DNA from: Planctomycetota bacterium
GTDB taxonomy: Bacteria; Planctomycetota; Phycisphaerae; FEN-1346; JAACEH01
NCBI GenBank assembly: GCA_016935955.1
Contig: JAFGPY010000247.1
Span: 1 to 48,476, forward strand
DNA: 48,476 bases
Reading direction: 5' to 3'
The translations under genes were made by a program, and so were the position numbers. Below are positions 1-9,420 of this stretch, piece after piece; the first letter of the stretch is position 1, and every line of letters begins with the position of its first letter. The notes beneath the pieces were generated by a model. It was not told the DNA's origin, searched no databases, and saw only the letters and a program-made list of their open reading frames with translations.

Positions 1-61
1 GACCATGACCGAACGGGAGAACGCCTGAGCCACCGTCATGAGAGACGACCCGGAAAGGAAT

Positions 62-1228
62 TTACAGAAAGAAAGTTGCTCGGCCCAAGTCCTTCTTGGA
101 GTCACAACGCAGCTGCTCGACGCCCTCAATGCCCAAAGAACTGCGAAGCCGCATCACTTTGTCAGGCACGTCCGCTTCTGCACCAAGAATCGTGATGTAA
201 GGCTCTGCCTGTCTTCTTCCCCACCGCCACAGCAACTGAGCAACACGTAGACTGATGGTGCGTGCAACTCCTTCCGTACTCGCCGTGTTGAAGAGGGTCT
301 CCAATGCAAAAAATGAAGCCAGGAACGCATGGTCCTCGTTAAAACTCAACTGGCCATCATTGAACAAAGCAATGGCTCGTCCCAGTCGGGAATCAGGCGT
401 GCTTGCCTTATGCCATGCTTGCCTCAATACCTCGTCGAATTCCTGCAACCAATCCTGGTGCTCCTGATATCCAGCATCCTCATCGGCCCTTCTGCACTCT
501 TGGATGTACTCCTTGACACCGCTCGGGTATTCTGCTCGGCTTTCCTCGGACATGAGGTACTTCCATACAGCTTTAGCCAGCTTGTCCCTTCGCTTCGTCG
601 CCTCTGCTTGCTTATCGTGCATCCATGCCTCGTCACAAAGCACCTGAGCCAACGAATGTAACCGAAGCACTTCATACACTCTCTGCCACACTTCGCTGAG
701 TTGCTGTAGATCGGACTCGGTCAGAGTACTTGCTCTTCGCTCTTCTGTCCGTGGAGGCCCCGAAAGCTCACCCGATTGTCGGAACCGATGTGTGAAACCG
801 CAGATTTGGTTCTCTCCACAGTCAAGCTGACCCTCAAAGCTGAGCGGAGCCACTATCGAGACAGAATGGACGAGTCTTGCCGCCGCAAGAAAGGCCTGTA
901 CCACTTGCGCTTCAAACTTGATGTTCAGGTTACGCAGGAGATGGGGAGCATCTTGGATTCTGCCCCCCAGATCGACACATAGTGCCCACTCCCAATCGCG
1001 CCGTATTCCTGTCATCAGCAAGAATGCAATATCCGCGTCCGTTTCCATCCCTGGTGTATTCTTCAGAATCTCATCATTCAGTTGATCTCTGACCTCTTCA
1101 GCGACCCGGTACACATGAAGCCCGAGGCCCATGTCGTAACGCGAGCCAGTCCACGAGGCTTTGAGTCCGAACAGTGGCCACACCCACCTGTACGATTCGT
1201 TTTCTATGTGATCCGGCCTATCTACCAT
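62..1228 (-). CDS. Hypothetical protein with C-terminal Apea-like HEPN region
   Basis: 388 residues from the ATG at 1228, chosen because GGGAGG lies 7 bases upstream; the frame stays open to 1285 but without a comparable ribosome site. No signal peptide or membrane segment is visible. The last ~110 residues hold a helical stretch (LASFFALETLFN, then ISLRVAQLLWRWG) that resembles the Apea-like HEPN fold, in which a helix with an (A)LE(A/T)L core is followed by a basic helix. HEPN proteins of this kind are often linked to phage defence or RNA cleavage, but no R-x4-6-H ribonuclease motif stands out, so activity is not claimed. Base composition is visibly less GC-rich than in the ABC operon next door, and a cluster of hairpins separates the two, which suggests separate acquisition. 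The family assignment is from memory of the pattern and is tentative; the gene itself looks real. Confidence 0.6.
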   Translation of the reverse strand: MVDRPDHIENESYRWVWPLFGLKASWTGSRYDMGLGLHVYRVAEEVRDQLNDEILKNTPGMETDADIAFLLMTGIRRDWEWALCVDLGGRIQDAPHLLRNLNIKFEAQVVQAFLAAARLVHSVSIVAPLSFEGQLDCGENQICGFTHRFRQSGELSGPPRTEERRASTLTESDLQQLSEVWQRVYEVLRLHSLAQVLCDEAWMHDKQAEATKRRDKLAKAVWKYLMSEESRAEYPSGVKEYIQECRRADEDAGYQEHQDWLQEFDEVLRQAWHKASTPDSRLGRAIALFNDGQLSFNEDHAFLASFFALETLFNTASTEGVARTISLRVAQLLWRWGRRQAEPYITILGAEADVPDKVMRLRSSLGIEGVEQLRCDSKKDLGRATFFL

Positions 1229-1307
1229 CTGAGGTCCTCCCATGTGTCTCACCAACAAGCGGGGGCCGCGGCCACTTGCGGACATGTCATGCTTCCCTAC
1301 CGCACGA

Positions 1308-1476
1308 AGGGCGGTTCACGAGCCAGCCCTACACAACAACTACTGCGGTGCAGCCACACCTTCTGATGGGGTGCCATGCCTGCTCCTGCAGGCATGCCGA
1401 GTACCTCACGTGTTACGCATGGCTGCGGGGCAGCCATGGTACCCTTCGGCTCCCGGCCGGGGGCGGCCGGGCTACA
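1308..1476. repeat. Cluster of four intergenic hairpin repeats
   Basis: The 276-base gap between the HEPN-like gene and the ABC permease gene holds four inverted repeats. One spans 1308-1332 (AGGGC GGTTC / GAGCC a GCCCT, imperfect). One spans 1375-1396 (CATGCCTGC / GCAGGCATG, perfect 9 bp, loop TCCT). One spans 1419-1437 (ATGGCTGC / GCAGCCAT, perfect 8 bp, 3-base loop). One spans 1452-1476 (CCCGGCC / GGCCGGG followed by CTACA). None is followed by a T-run, so they are not classic intrinsic terminators, although they could block 3'-end decay of the ABC operon mRNA. The first and last belong to families that recur elsewhere in the window. No gene is seen in this gap. Confidence 0.75.
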
Positions 1477-1504
1477 TAGACAAGGCCATCCGGCCGCGCG
1501 GACT

Positions 1505-3451
1505 CTACGCCTTCTGGCGGGTTTGCTGGTCGAAGGTCGTAACCATGGCCTTCATGCGGAACCAGGTGAACAGGCTGTAGCCCACGGCGGCAACAAGGGT
1601 CCCGACGTGAACGCCGAAAATTTCGTAGACGTCGTACCAGACGCCGCCGGCTTCGTAGGTTTCCTTGAACTGCTCGGGCATGATGCAGGCGAACATGGCC
1701 AGGAAGGGACTGGCCAGGGCCGCGGCCCACCCGGCCAGGGGCACCCAAGCCGTCACGCCGCAGCAGCACGTCACGGACGCCGAGAAGCCCAGCACCACCA
1801 GGGCCGAGTACATGGCGGCCATGCCGCTGGACTTGGCTCGCAGGCTGAAGGTCATGCCGACGGTAACCATGGCGGCAGCGGCCGAGCCGGCAACGATCAG
1901 CGGATGGAGGATCGAGATCCACGGCCAGTCGCCCCAGGTGATGCGCGTGCCGCCAAAAACGGGGCCGCCGCTCGGCTTGATGCCGGCGACCCAACTCTTG
2001 GGCACAAGGTCGCCGAGGTAATGCTCCACGGGCAGCCTCGCTATCAGGAAAGCCCCTAGGGTGACCAGAAGCATCATGGCCAGAAACATGCCAAGGTAGC
2101 GGATGATGCCGAGGACCTTGCCGGTGATGAAGTAGCGCGGTGTGATGGGCGTCGAGAGCATGATGTCGAGGGTGCCCTGCTCGCGCTCGTAGCTGATGCA
2201 CGAAGCGGCCAGCGTGGCCCCGACAGTCAGCATGACGAACATCTGAATGACCGTAACGACAAGAACGAACATGCGGGCGTCGGCGGCACGGAAACCCGTG
2301 ACTTTCATGACGAAGATGGCATAGAGTGCCAGAACGCTGAGCAGGATGTAGAGGAACTGGACAAGGTTCCTCCGAGCCGTAGCGGTGCGCGTGGTGCGTT
2401 CGCGCCAGGCGATCGGGTTGTCCCAGACGGCGTGCGGTCTGCGGTGCCGCTTAAGATGGAAGAAGACCGCCGAGATGGCCACCAGGGCCAGCACCATGGC
2501 GAAGACCACGAGGCCTTTCAGCGCCCCGAGCCGCACGATCAGGGCGTAGCACCCGAACCCACCGATCGCGGCCCCGGCGGCGATGCCGAAGCCGATGCTG
2601 ATGCGCCGGGCCAGTCGTCCGTAGCCGCGGGCCAAGCGGCGGACGAGTACGGCGGCAAAGCCGATGATCAACATGCTCAGAACCGTGCTGAATACCAGGT
2701 AGCCGTACTCGGGATAGTAGATCCAGAATTCCTTGAAGGTCACTTCGGCCAGCAGCGGCCGTTCGATCTGCCCGGCAGCCAGGGTGCTCTGGATGGCTCC
2801 GATAGGATTGAGCCAGTCGAGAGAACCCGCCGTGTAGGTGCCGCTCGTGAGCAACGGCAGGACGTTGTGGTCGAGAGCGTAGGTGCCGACGAGATAGGCA
2901 ACGATGAACAGGAAGAAGCCGATCATCACCCGTCGCGTGCCGGTGTAGAGAATGCCGATGGCGATAGCCACCGACCCGGTGAGCGTGGCGCTGGTCGCGG
3001 CGATGCCGTAGCTGAGGAAGACGTCCTGCAGTTCGAAGCCACCGAAGTAATAGAGCAGCGCAAACAGGGGCAATGTCGAGAAGAGAATGGCCAGGACAAA
3101 GAAAAGCCGTGACAGCAGCGAGCCGAGGACGATCTGCAGATTCGACAGCGGCGTGGCCAGCAGGACACTGAAGGTCTCGTTGTCGCGTTCCTGGGTGATG
3201 GCTCCGACCGTGTAGATGGGAGCGAGCATGAGGATCAGGACAAGTTGGGCATAGCTGACAGCGTGAAAGAGCTTCTCGCCGAGTTCGGCCAGAGCGGCCG
3301 TGCCGCCCAGGCTGCCGCCCAGTTCGCCAAGCAAGATCGTGATCAACGTGGCGAGCATAACAACCAAATAACCGGCCCGCACCCAGACGTGGCGCGAGCG
3401 CCGCCCGGACGTCGTCAGCACGCGAAGGAAAATCGGGTTGACCTCCGGCAT
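1505..3451 (-). CDS. ABC-2 type transporter permease, duplicated membrane domain
   Basis: About 648 residues, almost entirely hydrophobic helices, acting in the inner membrane with the ATPase encoded just upstream. It contains two copies of the ABC-2 permease module: the cytosolic entry helix TQERDNETFSVLLATP in the first half recurs as SYEREQGTLDIMLSTP in the second. A fused tandem lets one polypeptide supply both membrane halves. The ATG at 3451 is used; an in-frame GTG at 3457 is an equally good start because AAGGA lies 8 bases before it. The gene is 94 bases downstream of the ATPase gene and is the last of the operon. Substrate is unknown. The nearest known arrangement is the GldA/GldF/GldG-type or Nos/Nat-type exporters; the neighbouring M1 peptidase suggests a peptide or protein-related role (inference). 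Confidence 0.88.
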   Translation of the reverse strand: MPEVNPIFLRVLTTSGRRSRHVWVRAGYLVVMLATLITILLGELGGSLGGTAALAELGEKLFHAVSYAQLVLILMLAPIYTVGAITQERDNETFSVLLATPLSNLQIVLGSLLSRLFFVLAILFSTLPLFALLYYFGGFELQDVFLSYGIAATSATLTGSVAIAIGILYTGTRRVMIGFFLFIVAYLVGTYALDHNVLPLLTSGTYTAGSLDWLNPIGAIQSTLAAGQIERPLLAEVTFKEFWIYYPEYGYLVFSTVLSMLIIGFAAVLVRRLARGYGRLARRISIGFGIAAGAAIGGFGCYALIVRLGALKGLVVFAMVLALVAISAVFFHLKRHRRPHAVWDNPIAWRERTTRTATARRNLVQFLYILLSVLALYAIFVMKVTGFRAADARMFVLVVTVIQMFVMLTVGATLAASCISYEREQGTLDIMLSTPITPRYFITGKVLGIIRYLGMFLAMMLLVTLGAFLIARLPVEHYLGDLVPKSWVAGIKPSGGPVFGGTRITWGDWPWISILHPLIVAGSAAAAMVTVGMTFSLRAKSSGMAAMYSALVVLGFSASVTCCCGVTAWVPLAGWAAALASPFLAMFACIMPEQFKETYEAGGVWYDVYEIFGVHVGTLVAAVGYSLFTWFRMKAMVTTFDQQTRQKA

Positions 3452-3545
3452 CTTCACAGCACGGATCCTTTCCGATGTCGCCGCATGCGGCTTTTCAGGC
3501 ACGAGTCCCGGCCGCGAGGGCCGGGCCACATCTTCTCACCGACCG

Positions 3546-4472
3546 CTACTGCACCAGCCCCTGGGTCAACTGCATGAAAGCCGTCTCCAGGTTGGCGGGC
3601 TCTTCCTGGAACGTCAGCAACTTGTGCCCACGGTCCGTGAGCACCTTGGCCAGGAACGAGTAGTCCTCAACCTGCGTGGCCAGGGCCACCTTCAGCAGGC
3701 CGTCCTCGATACGGACCTCGGCCACGTCGCCCTGGCTCTCCAGCAGTTGCCGCGCGCGTTCCGCCTCGCCGACCACGGCGATCCTCAGGACGGTCCTCTG
3801 TCGGACCTTGCGCATGATCTCATTGATGCTGCCCTGAGCCACGAGCTTGCCCCGCTCGATGATGCCGACCTTGTTGCACAGTTCGGCCAGTTCGCTGAGG
3901 ATGTGGCTGGAGATGAGGATGGTCTTGCCCATTCTCTTGAGTTCCTTGAGCAGTTCGCGGATCTCGATGCGCGCCCGGGGGTCCAGACCGCTGGCCGGCT
4001 CGTCGAGCAGCAGGACCTTGGGGTTGTGCAGCAGAACCCGGGCGATCGAGAGCCGCTGCTTCATGCCGCGGCTCAGGCCGTTGACCGGAGACGAAATCTT
4101 GACCGACAGATCGGTCAGTTCGAGCACGTCAGTGACGACGCGCTTGCGGTGCGGGTTGCGAATGCCGTAGGCCGCGGCAAAGAACTCCAGGTACTCCTGA
4201 ACGAGCATGTCCTCGTAGGCGCCGAAGTAGTCGGGCACGAACCCGATCAGCGGCCGGATCTTGCGCGAGTGCATGCCGACGACATAGCCGCAGACGCGGG
4301 CAACGCCCCAGGTGGGCTGCAACAGGGTAGCCAACATGCGGATGGTCGTGGTCTTGCCCGCACCGTTGGGCCCGATGAAACCGTAGCAGTCGCCTTCCTC
4401 GACCGACAGGTGCAGGTTGTCCACGGCCAGGAAGTTGCCGTACCGTTTCGTCAGGGCGATGGTCTGTATCAT
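3546..4472 (-). CDS. ABC transporter ATP-binding protein
   Basis: 308 residues; the motor subunit for the adjacent ABC-2 permease. Walker A GPNGAGKTT is at residues 34-42, the ABC signature LSRGMKQRL at 133-141, Walker B VLLLDE at 153-158 with the catalytic Glu, D-loop SGLDP just after, and the switch His at 190 (SSH). The Q-loop position reads VPDYFG rather than containing Gln, a variant I recall from ABC-2 exporters of the gliding/NatA type. The C-terminal ~90 residues form the accessory domain common in this group. Start ATG at 4472 has AGGAG 9 bases upstream. It lies 20 bases after the GldG-like gene, so translation is probably coupled within the operon. Confident about the family, ignorant of the cargo. 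Confidence 0.93.
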   Translation of the reverse strand: MIQTIALTKRYGNFLAVDNLHLSVEEGDCYGFIGPNGAGKTTTIRMLATLLQPTWGVARVCGYVVGMHSRKIRPLIGFVPDYFGAYEDMLVQEYLEFFAAAYGIRNPHRKRVVTDVLELTDLSVKISSPVNGLSRGMKQRLSIARVLLHNPKVLLLDEPASGLDPRARIEIRELLKELKRMGKTILISSHILSELAELCNKVGIIERGKLVAQGSINEIMRKVRQRTVLRIAVVGEAERARQLLESQGDVAEVRIEDGLLKVALATQVEDYSFLAKVLTDRGHKLLTFQEEPANLETAFMQLTQGLVQ

Positions 4473-4492
4473 GATTACAGTCTCCTGCAGGA

Positions 4493-6691
4493 TCAGTCGC
4501 CGCCTGTTGCGGCACGGATCGGTATCACTTGTCGGAACACCACCAGACGGTCGTCGCCTTCGCTGTGGGCCGACCGGCCGTTGACCGTCAGTCCGTCGGG
4601 CACATCGAGATCGGCCATACCGACCAGCACGGCCTGACCCGCGTCGAGCACATGCGTCAGGTCCAGGGCTCGCACGACCTCCCTGCGGGAGATCAGGTCG
4701 CGGACCTTCTCGCTCATCGAGAAGCGGTTAACGCGCAGGTCCGGCGGATTGCGGCGATGCTTCTCGTAGAACGATGCCAGACGGACATCGCGGTAAACCT
4801 TGTCGGCAATGCCGCGCTGATTGACCTCGTCCGGCGTAGTCGGCATCATGCCGAACGAGGATCCCTCGTCGATGTACTTGTCGGCCCAGCGTCTCAACTC
4901 GTCGACCGTCCTTCTTGCCGTGGCCTTGTCGAGGTCGACGGTCTTGCCGGCCTTGATGCCTCCGGAGAACACGTAACAGACGTCGTCGGCAACAAGCACG
5001 GCCTCTCGAATGGTCCGGTCGCCGCCGATTAGCGTGCCAGACAAGGAGGCGGTCCCCTCACTCTGCCGCACGTCGGCCACGACGGGCAAGGGTATCCCAG
5101 CGGCTCGCCATTGGCTGGTGAAGTGCCGCGACTGGTTGCTCTTGACGGCCAGCCGCTCCAGGGCGAGGAGCGTCGTCGAGTGGCGGAACCGTCGGGTCGT
5201 CGTCGGCAACACGCCCAGACCCGTGCCACTGGGACGCAGGGCAATGGCTCCGCGCTTCGTCTGGAGAGCAACGTCGTAAAGTGCCGAATCGGGAAACCGC
5301 AGACTGTAGAGGCTGCGGCCGACCATCTCGCGACCATCGGACGGGAAGTCGGCCACGGACATCGTGCGGCAAAGCGTATCGCGATTGCGAACGGTCGAGA
5401 CGATGGCGAAGCTGGCCCCGGCGGCAATCAGGCTCAGGCCCATGTAGGCCGGCCACGACCAGTGCAGCCGCTTCATGCCGCGAAGCAGAAGGTGCAGCAG
5501 CGGCCCGGCAACGAAGATGTAGCCGATGGTCATCAGGATGACCGCCCAGACGAACTGCACGGATCCGAAGCGACCGCCCGGAATGACGAACTGGTCCGGG
5601 AATTCCCCGATGACAAACGTCGAATGCCCGACTTTGTTCTCGGGCATGGGGTATTCCTTGAGCTGCTGGATTCTGGCGGACATCACGGGAGCGGCCGGCC
5701 ACCTCTGCAGGGCGTCGCTCTCGCTGTCGAGCCCCACCAGGACCACGCTGCCCATGCCGACAGTGCGGCGGATAATGACCGGACGGTTGTCACACGCCAG
5801 TTCCACGCGACAACTGGGATCGACCGGCAGCATGGCGGGCACAAATAGTTCGCCCTCGATGTCCGGGGCCATGCGGCCAGCCATCAGTCGCAGGGGCTCG
5901 GCGTCCCGGATCTGCGACAGCGGCCCGAGCCGCGCCGGCAGAATTTCAGCCAACCGACTGCGGGCCATCTCCTGCCAGTTGCGATTGACGAACACCGTCA
6001 GGCGTCCGCCCTGCTCGACGAACTGGGTGATGGCCTCGATCTGGTCCTCGCGAAGGTCGCGCTCCACGCGCGGGTTGAGCAGCACGAGCGCGTCGACGCC
6101 GTCATAGCCGATGACGAGGTTCGGCAGATGGCGCGTCACAATCGGCACGGCCTGATAGTCGTGCCTGTAGGGCCTGTATTCGCTGCCATCGGTCAGGACA
6201 AGGCGCTGCAGGATGGCGCTCTGCAGACCGAGTGGCCGGCCCGACGGTCCATAGGCGATAAGGAACACGCACGTCGAATCGTCAAGGGTTCCAGCGCCCA
6301 GAGCCTGTCGGCTGAACAACTCGATCCCGTTGTCGCCGTCCAGGTAGGCCGAGGCACGGAACTGGCCTTGCCCGGGCCGCACGTAGAGCCAGAATCGCTC
6401 CTTTTCACCCTCGGCGCCGATCGATGTCAAAGTCACGGGAGCGCGAAACTCGCCGGGCTCGGTGCCCGAGGCCCCGGCCGGATAAATGGCCGCCTCGCCC
6501 TGAAACAGGATGTCCAGATTCGACTCGATCAGAACGGGCGTCCAGCAGTTGGGCCGCGCCAGGTCGCCGAAACCGTACTGGATATTCAGCGGCTGGCCCT
6601 GGGCTCGGACGGGGCTCTGGCCGGCCAGTGCCGAAGCCACAATTGCCATGGCGATCGCGACCGCCGGATGTCGTCTCCCTGATGGTCTCAA
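4493..6691 (-). CDS. GldG-like / GATase-like membrane-anchored protein
   Basis: 732 residues. A TTG start at 6691 is inferred: AGGAG lies 7 bases upstream and the protein then begins with a clean signal peptide (basic RPSGRRH, hydrophobic AIAMAIVASALA, cleavage after VRA). Residues ~30-370 should be periplasmic and include a segment (DALVLLNPRVERDL, then FVEQGGRLTVFVN) resembling the class I glutamine-amidotransferase-like fold found in proteins next to BatA and in ABC auxiliary subunits. Two membrane helices follow at ~377-400 and ~412-432, then a second soluble domain of ~300 residues. Its place beside an ABC ATPase and permease matches GldG-type auxiliary components. An out-of-frame ATG sits only 3 bases after the same AGGAG, which may lower expression. 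Role in the complex is inference. Confidence 0.75.
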   Translation of the reverse strand: MRPSGRRHPAVAIAMAIVASALAGQSPVRAQGQPLNIQYGFGDLARPNCWTPVLIESNLDILFQGEAAIYPAGASGTEPGEFRAPVTLTSIGAEGEKERFWLYVRPGQGQFRASAYLDGDNGIELFSRQALGAGTLDDSTCVFLIAYGPSGRPLGLQSAILQRLVLTDGSEYRPYRHDYQAVPIVTRHLPNLVIGYDGVDALVLLNPRVERDLREDQIEAITQFVEQGGRLTVFVNRNWQEMARSRLAEILPARLGPLSQIRDAEPLRLMAGRMAPDIEGELFVPAMLPVDPSCRVELACDNRPVIIRRTVGMGSVVLVGLDSESDALQRWPAAPVMSARIQQLKEYPMPENKVGHSTFVIGEFPDQFVIPGGRFGSVQFVWAVILMTIGYIFVAGPLLHLLLRGMKRLHWSWPAYMGLSLIAAGASFAIVSTVRNRDTLCRTMSVADFPSDGREMVGRSLYSLRFPDSALYDVALQTKRGAIALRPSGTGLGVLPTTTRRFRHSTTLLALERLAVKSNQSRHFTSQWRAAGIPLPVVADVRQSEGTASLSGTLIGGDRTIREAVLVADDVCYVFSGGIKAGKTVDLDKATARRTVDELRRWADKYIDEGSSFGMMPTTPDEVNQRGIADKVYRDVRLASFYEKHRRNPPDLRVNRFSMSEKVRDLISRREVVRALDLTHVLDAGQAVLVGMADLDVPDGLTVNGRSAHSEGDDRLVVFRQVIPIRAATGGD

Positions 6692-6702
6692 GCATGAGCT
6701 CC

Positions 6703-9366
6703 TTAGTCAGCCTGCTCATCGGCCGGCGCCGGGGCAACGAGTGGGGCGACCGGTTTTGGCCACACGTTGTCGGGACCCGGGTAGCGGAAGACCCAGTAGT
6801 CGGGATCGAGCACAACGCGTTGCGGCTTAAAATCAAGACGCACCACAACGCGGTTTTCTTCCTCTTCCAGAGCCACGCGACGCTCGACGTGCTCGGCCCC
6901 GTCGGCCCCGTAGAAGGCAATATCCAGCGGCATCCGCCACGGCCCTTCCGTCCCGGGCGTCTCCTGCCGCACCGTCAGCACGTACTGCCCGGAGTTCTCC
7001 GCATCGGCGACCAAGTCCGTCACAACGTAGTGCGGCAGGTCCTTCCGCCGCAGCCACTGGTCGAAGAACCAACGCAGGTCCAGCCCGCTGACCTCGTCGG
7101 CAATGCGGCGAACGTCCTCGATCGTCGAATGCTTGCCCTCGTACTCCTGGGCATAGCGGCGCATGATCGTGAAGAACTTCTCGTCGCCCAGAAGATAGCG
7201 CAGGGCGTGCAGCGTCAGGGCCCCCTTCTCGTAAACGGTCTGCCGATAGAGCGGATTGTTCATATAGCAGGAGGCCGTCGGCTGAACAAGACGCGGTAGT
7301 TGCGTGAGACCTTCAAAGTAGAACAGGCTGTACTTCTCGAGGTGCCGCGTCAGGAACTGCCGTCCGTGCAGTTTCTCGTTATACAGGGCGTCGCAATAGG
7401 TCGCGAAGCCCTCGCTGAGCCACATGCTGTAGCCCTTCTCGAACGAGATTGGAACGTGGTTGCCCCACCACTGGTGCGACAGCTCGTGGGCCAACAGGCT
7501 GACCGGTACGTCGTCGTCGCGTATGAAGTGCTCGGCCAGCATCATCATGCCGGCTGGCCCGATGCCGCCGAGTATCGCCGGCAGCTTGTTGATCGTGATC
7601 GAGATGCGCGGCTGCTTCAACGCACCGAACTTCGCTTCGTAGAAGGTCAGAATGTCGCAAGCCTGATCGGCCAACTGCTTGCCGAGGTCCCGTTTGTCGT
7701 CGGTCACGTAGGCCACGACCGTGCGGCCGTCGCTCCACGGACGCTCGATCGGCACAAACTTGCCGTAGGCGAAGTAGATGCCGAAGATCGGCGTCTGCGA
7801 AACGTAGCGCCGCACCGTTCCCTCACCCTCCGGCGCGGTCATCCGCCCTGCAGCCGACACTTCGTAGCCGGACTGCGGAAGGTGGTACGTGACGTCAGTG
7901 GTGAACATGTCGCCGTAGAGAGTCAGCGGATACCACAGGCCGGAGGCAATGGCGTAGCCGGTTTCGCCGACGCGGACGCGCATGTCGCCGCTCATCGTCT
8001 GCATGATCTTCTGCAACTGCTGCTCGTCGGGCGTTTCCCCGGTCGCAAGATCGACACCCTCCGGTACCGACTGCGGGGGCTCGAACTTGCCGGAGGCCTT
8101 GAACGTCAGCGTGCCCCCCTGCCCCTTGGCCAGGGCTCGCGGCAGACGGATGCAAGCCACCTCGCGACGGGCGCTCGACGGCGAGACCACTTCGGCCGGC
8201 GCGCCGTCGAGTTTCAGATCCGCCAGCGTCATGCCGACGTTGAACTGCAAAAGCAGTTCGGTCATATCCTCGCCATTGTTGACCAGTTCCATGCCGCCCA
8301 CGACTTCCAGCGTCCCGTCGGCCGGCGAGAGACGAACGTCGAGCTTGTAGCCAATCGTGTCGACCTTCTGGGCCAGAAGGTCTTCGAACTCTTCCCAGGG
8401 GAACGGTTTGTCCAGGGCCGCATCGTAGATCGGAGCGCCGTAGTAATCCTTCTCGTACTGGCGGTCCTTCTCCTTGATCTGCTTCTGCTCGGCACTGTCG
8501 GCCTGCTGCGCATATCGCGCGCCCTTGGCCGTGCCGGGATTGCGCTGGGCGATCTTGCGGGCCATTTCGGCTGCGCGCTCCTCATCGTTCAGCTTCTTGG
8601 CGTAGATCTCGTACTGCCGTTCGTTGGCCCGCTCCACGTACTGGCTCTGCGGATACTCCTCGACCAGCCGCTTGTAGAGGACGATGGCATCCTGCGGCAT
8701 CTCGGCGTCTTCGTACCATCGCCCCAGCCGAAACAGTGCCTCGTCGGTGTACTTGCCATCGGGAAACTTCTCCAGGTAGCACGTCAACCGGTTCTTGGTT
8801 TCGATCGGCGGATCCTGGATCTGGTCCTGCCACAGTCGCACGATGTGAATCAGGTCCTCCTCGACGCGCGGGCTGTCGGGATGCTGCTCGATGAACTTCT
8901 CACGCAGGTCGACGGCCTCCCTGAACAGTTTCAGCGCCGCCTCGCGGTCGTCCTTCTCGGCCAGCCCCAACTCCTCGCAGAGTTCGGCCATGCGATGCAC
9001 GACAGCCTCGGCCTTGTCGCTGTCGGGATGCTTTTCGAGCAGTTCTCTGTAGCGATCCAGGGCCGCCGTCTTGTCCTTCAGAAACTCGTCGTAGATCTCC
9101 GCCACCCGCTGGCGAGCATCGTCGTGGTAGCCGTCGTCGGGGAAATCGGTCCAGACCTTCTCGTACTCTCGGATGATTTCCGTGCGTCGTTCGGCCAGTT
9201 GCTCTTCCGTCAATTCGGCCGCCTCGGCCTGGAGTTTGATTTCGGCCTGCTGGGCCTGGCGGTACTGCTGCTCGGCCGACTTCGGCTGCATCAGGTACCA
9301 AGCCAGCGCCGCCGCACCAACCAGGACCACCGCGACGCCGACTACGATCCAGAGTTTTCCTTTCAT
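6703..9366 (-). CDS. Membrane-anchored TPR-M1 family metallopeptidase
   Basis: 887 residues. Residues 5-27 form an N-terminal membrane anchor, residues ~30-290 an alpha-helical repeat region of the TPR/BamD type (SADSDKAEAVV-like 35-residue units), and ~310-870 an M1 (gluzincin) peptidase. The zinc site HELSH is at 627-631 with the third ligand in LSEGF near 652, and the catalytic Tyr is likely in YEKGA. Two oddities: the spacing HEXXH to Glu is 20 residues rather than the usual 18, and the exopeptidase GxMEN motif is replaced by GPAGMMM, so classical aminopeptidase action is doubtful. Start ATG at 9366 has GGGAG 8 bases upstream. It precedes the GldG-like gene by 11 bases. ABC permease/M1 peptidase fusions are annotated in Bacteroidota, which supports a shared function with the ABC genes. 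Confidence 0.88.
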   Translation of the reverse strand: MKGKLWIVVGVAVVLVGAAALAWYLMQPKSAEQQYRQAQQAEIKLQAEAAELTEEQLAERRTEIIREYEKVWTDFPDDGYHDDARQRVAEIYDEFLKDKTAALDRYRELLEKHPDSDKAEAVVHRMAELCEELGLAEKDDREAALKLFREAVDLREKFIEQHPDSPRVEEDLIHIVRLWQDQIQDPPIETKNRLTCYLEKFPDGKYTDEALFRLGRWYEDAEMPQDAIVLYKRLVEEYPQSQYVERANERQYEIYAKKLNDEERAAEMARKIAQRNPGTAKGARYAQQADSAEQKQIKEKDRQYEKDYYGAPIYDAALDKPFPWEEFEDLLAQKVDTIGYKLDVRLSPADGTLEVVGGMELVNNGEDMTELLLQFNVGMTLADLKLDGAPAEVVSPSSARREVACIRLPRALAKGQGGTLTFKASGKFEPPQSVPEGVDLATGETPDEQQLQKIMQTMSGDMRVRVGETGYAIASGLWYPLTLYGDMFTTDVTYHLPQSGYEVSAAGRMTAPEGEGTVRRYVSQTPIFGIYFAYGKFVPIERPWSDGRTVVAYVTDDKRDLGKQLADQACDILTFYEAKFGALKQPRISITINKLPAILGGIGPAGMMMLAEHFIRDDDVPVSLLAHELSHQWWGNHVPISFEKGYSMWLSEGFATYCDALYNEKLHGRQFLTRHLEKYSLFYFEGLTQLPRLVQPTASCYMNNPLYRQTVYEKGALTLHALRYLLGDEKFFTIMRRYAQEYEGKHSTIEDVRRIADEVSGLDLRWFFDQWLRRKDLPHYVVTDLVADAENSGQYVLTVRQETPGTEGPWRMPLDIAFYGADGAEHVERRVALEEEENRVVVRLDFKPQRVVLDPDYWVFRYPGPDNVWPKPVAPLVAPAPADEQAD

Positions 9367-9420
9367 CGCACCGTCTCCCAGACCTCTGCGACCCGCCGGG
9401 CCGCCGACTCGACAACCGCT

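Noticed and set aside
1..61. Possible 3' end of a plus-strand gene (stop near base 26)
   Set aside because: Too short to judge and without any recognisable motif.
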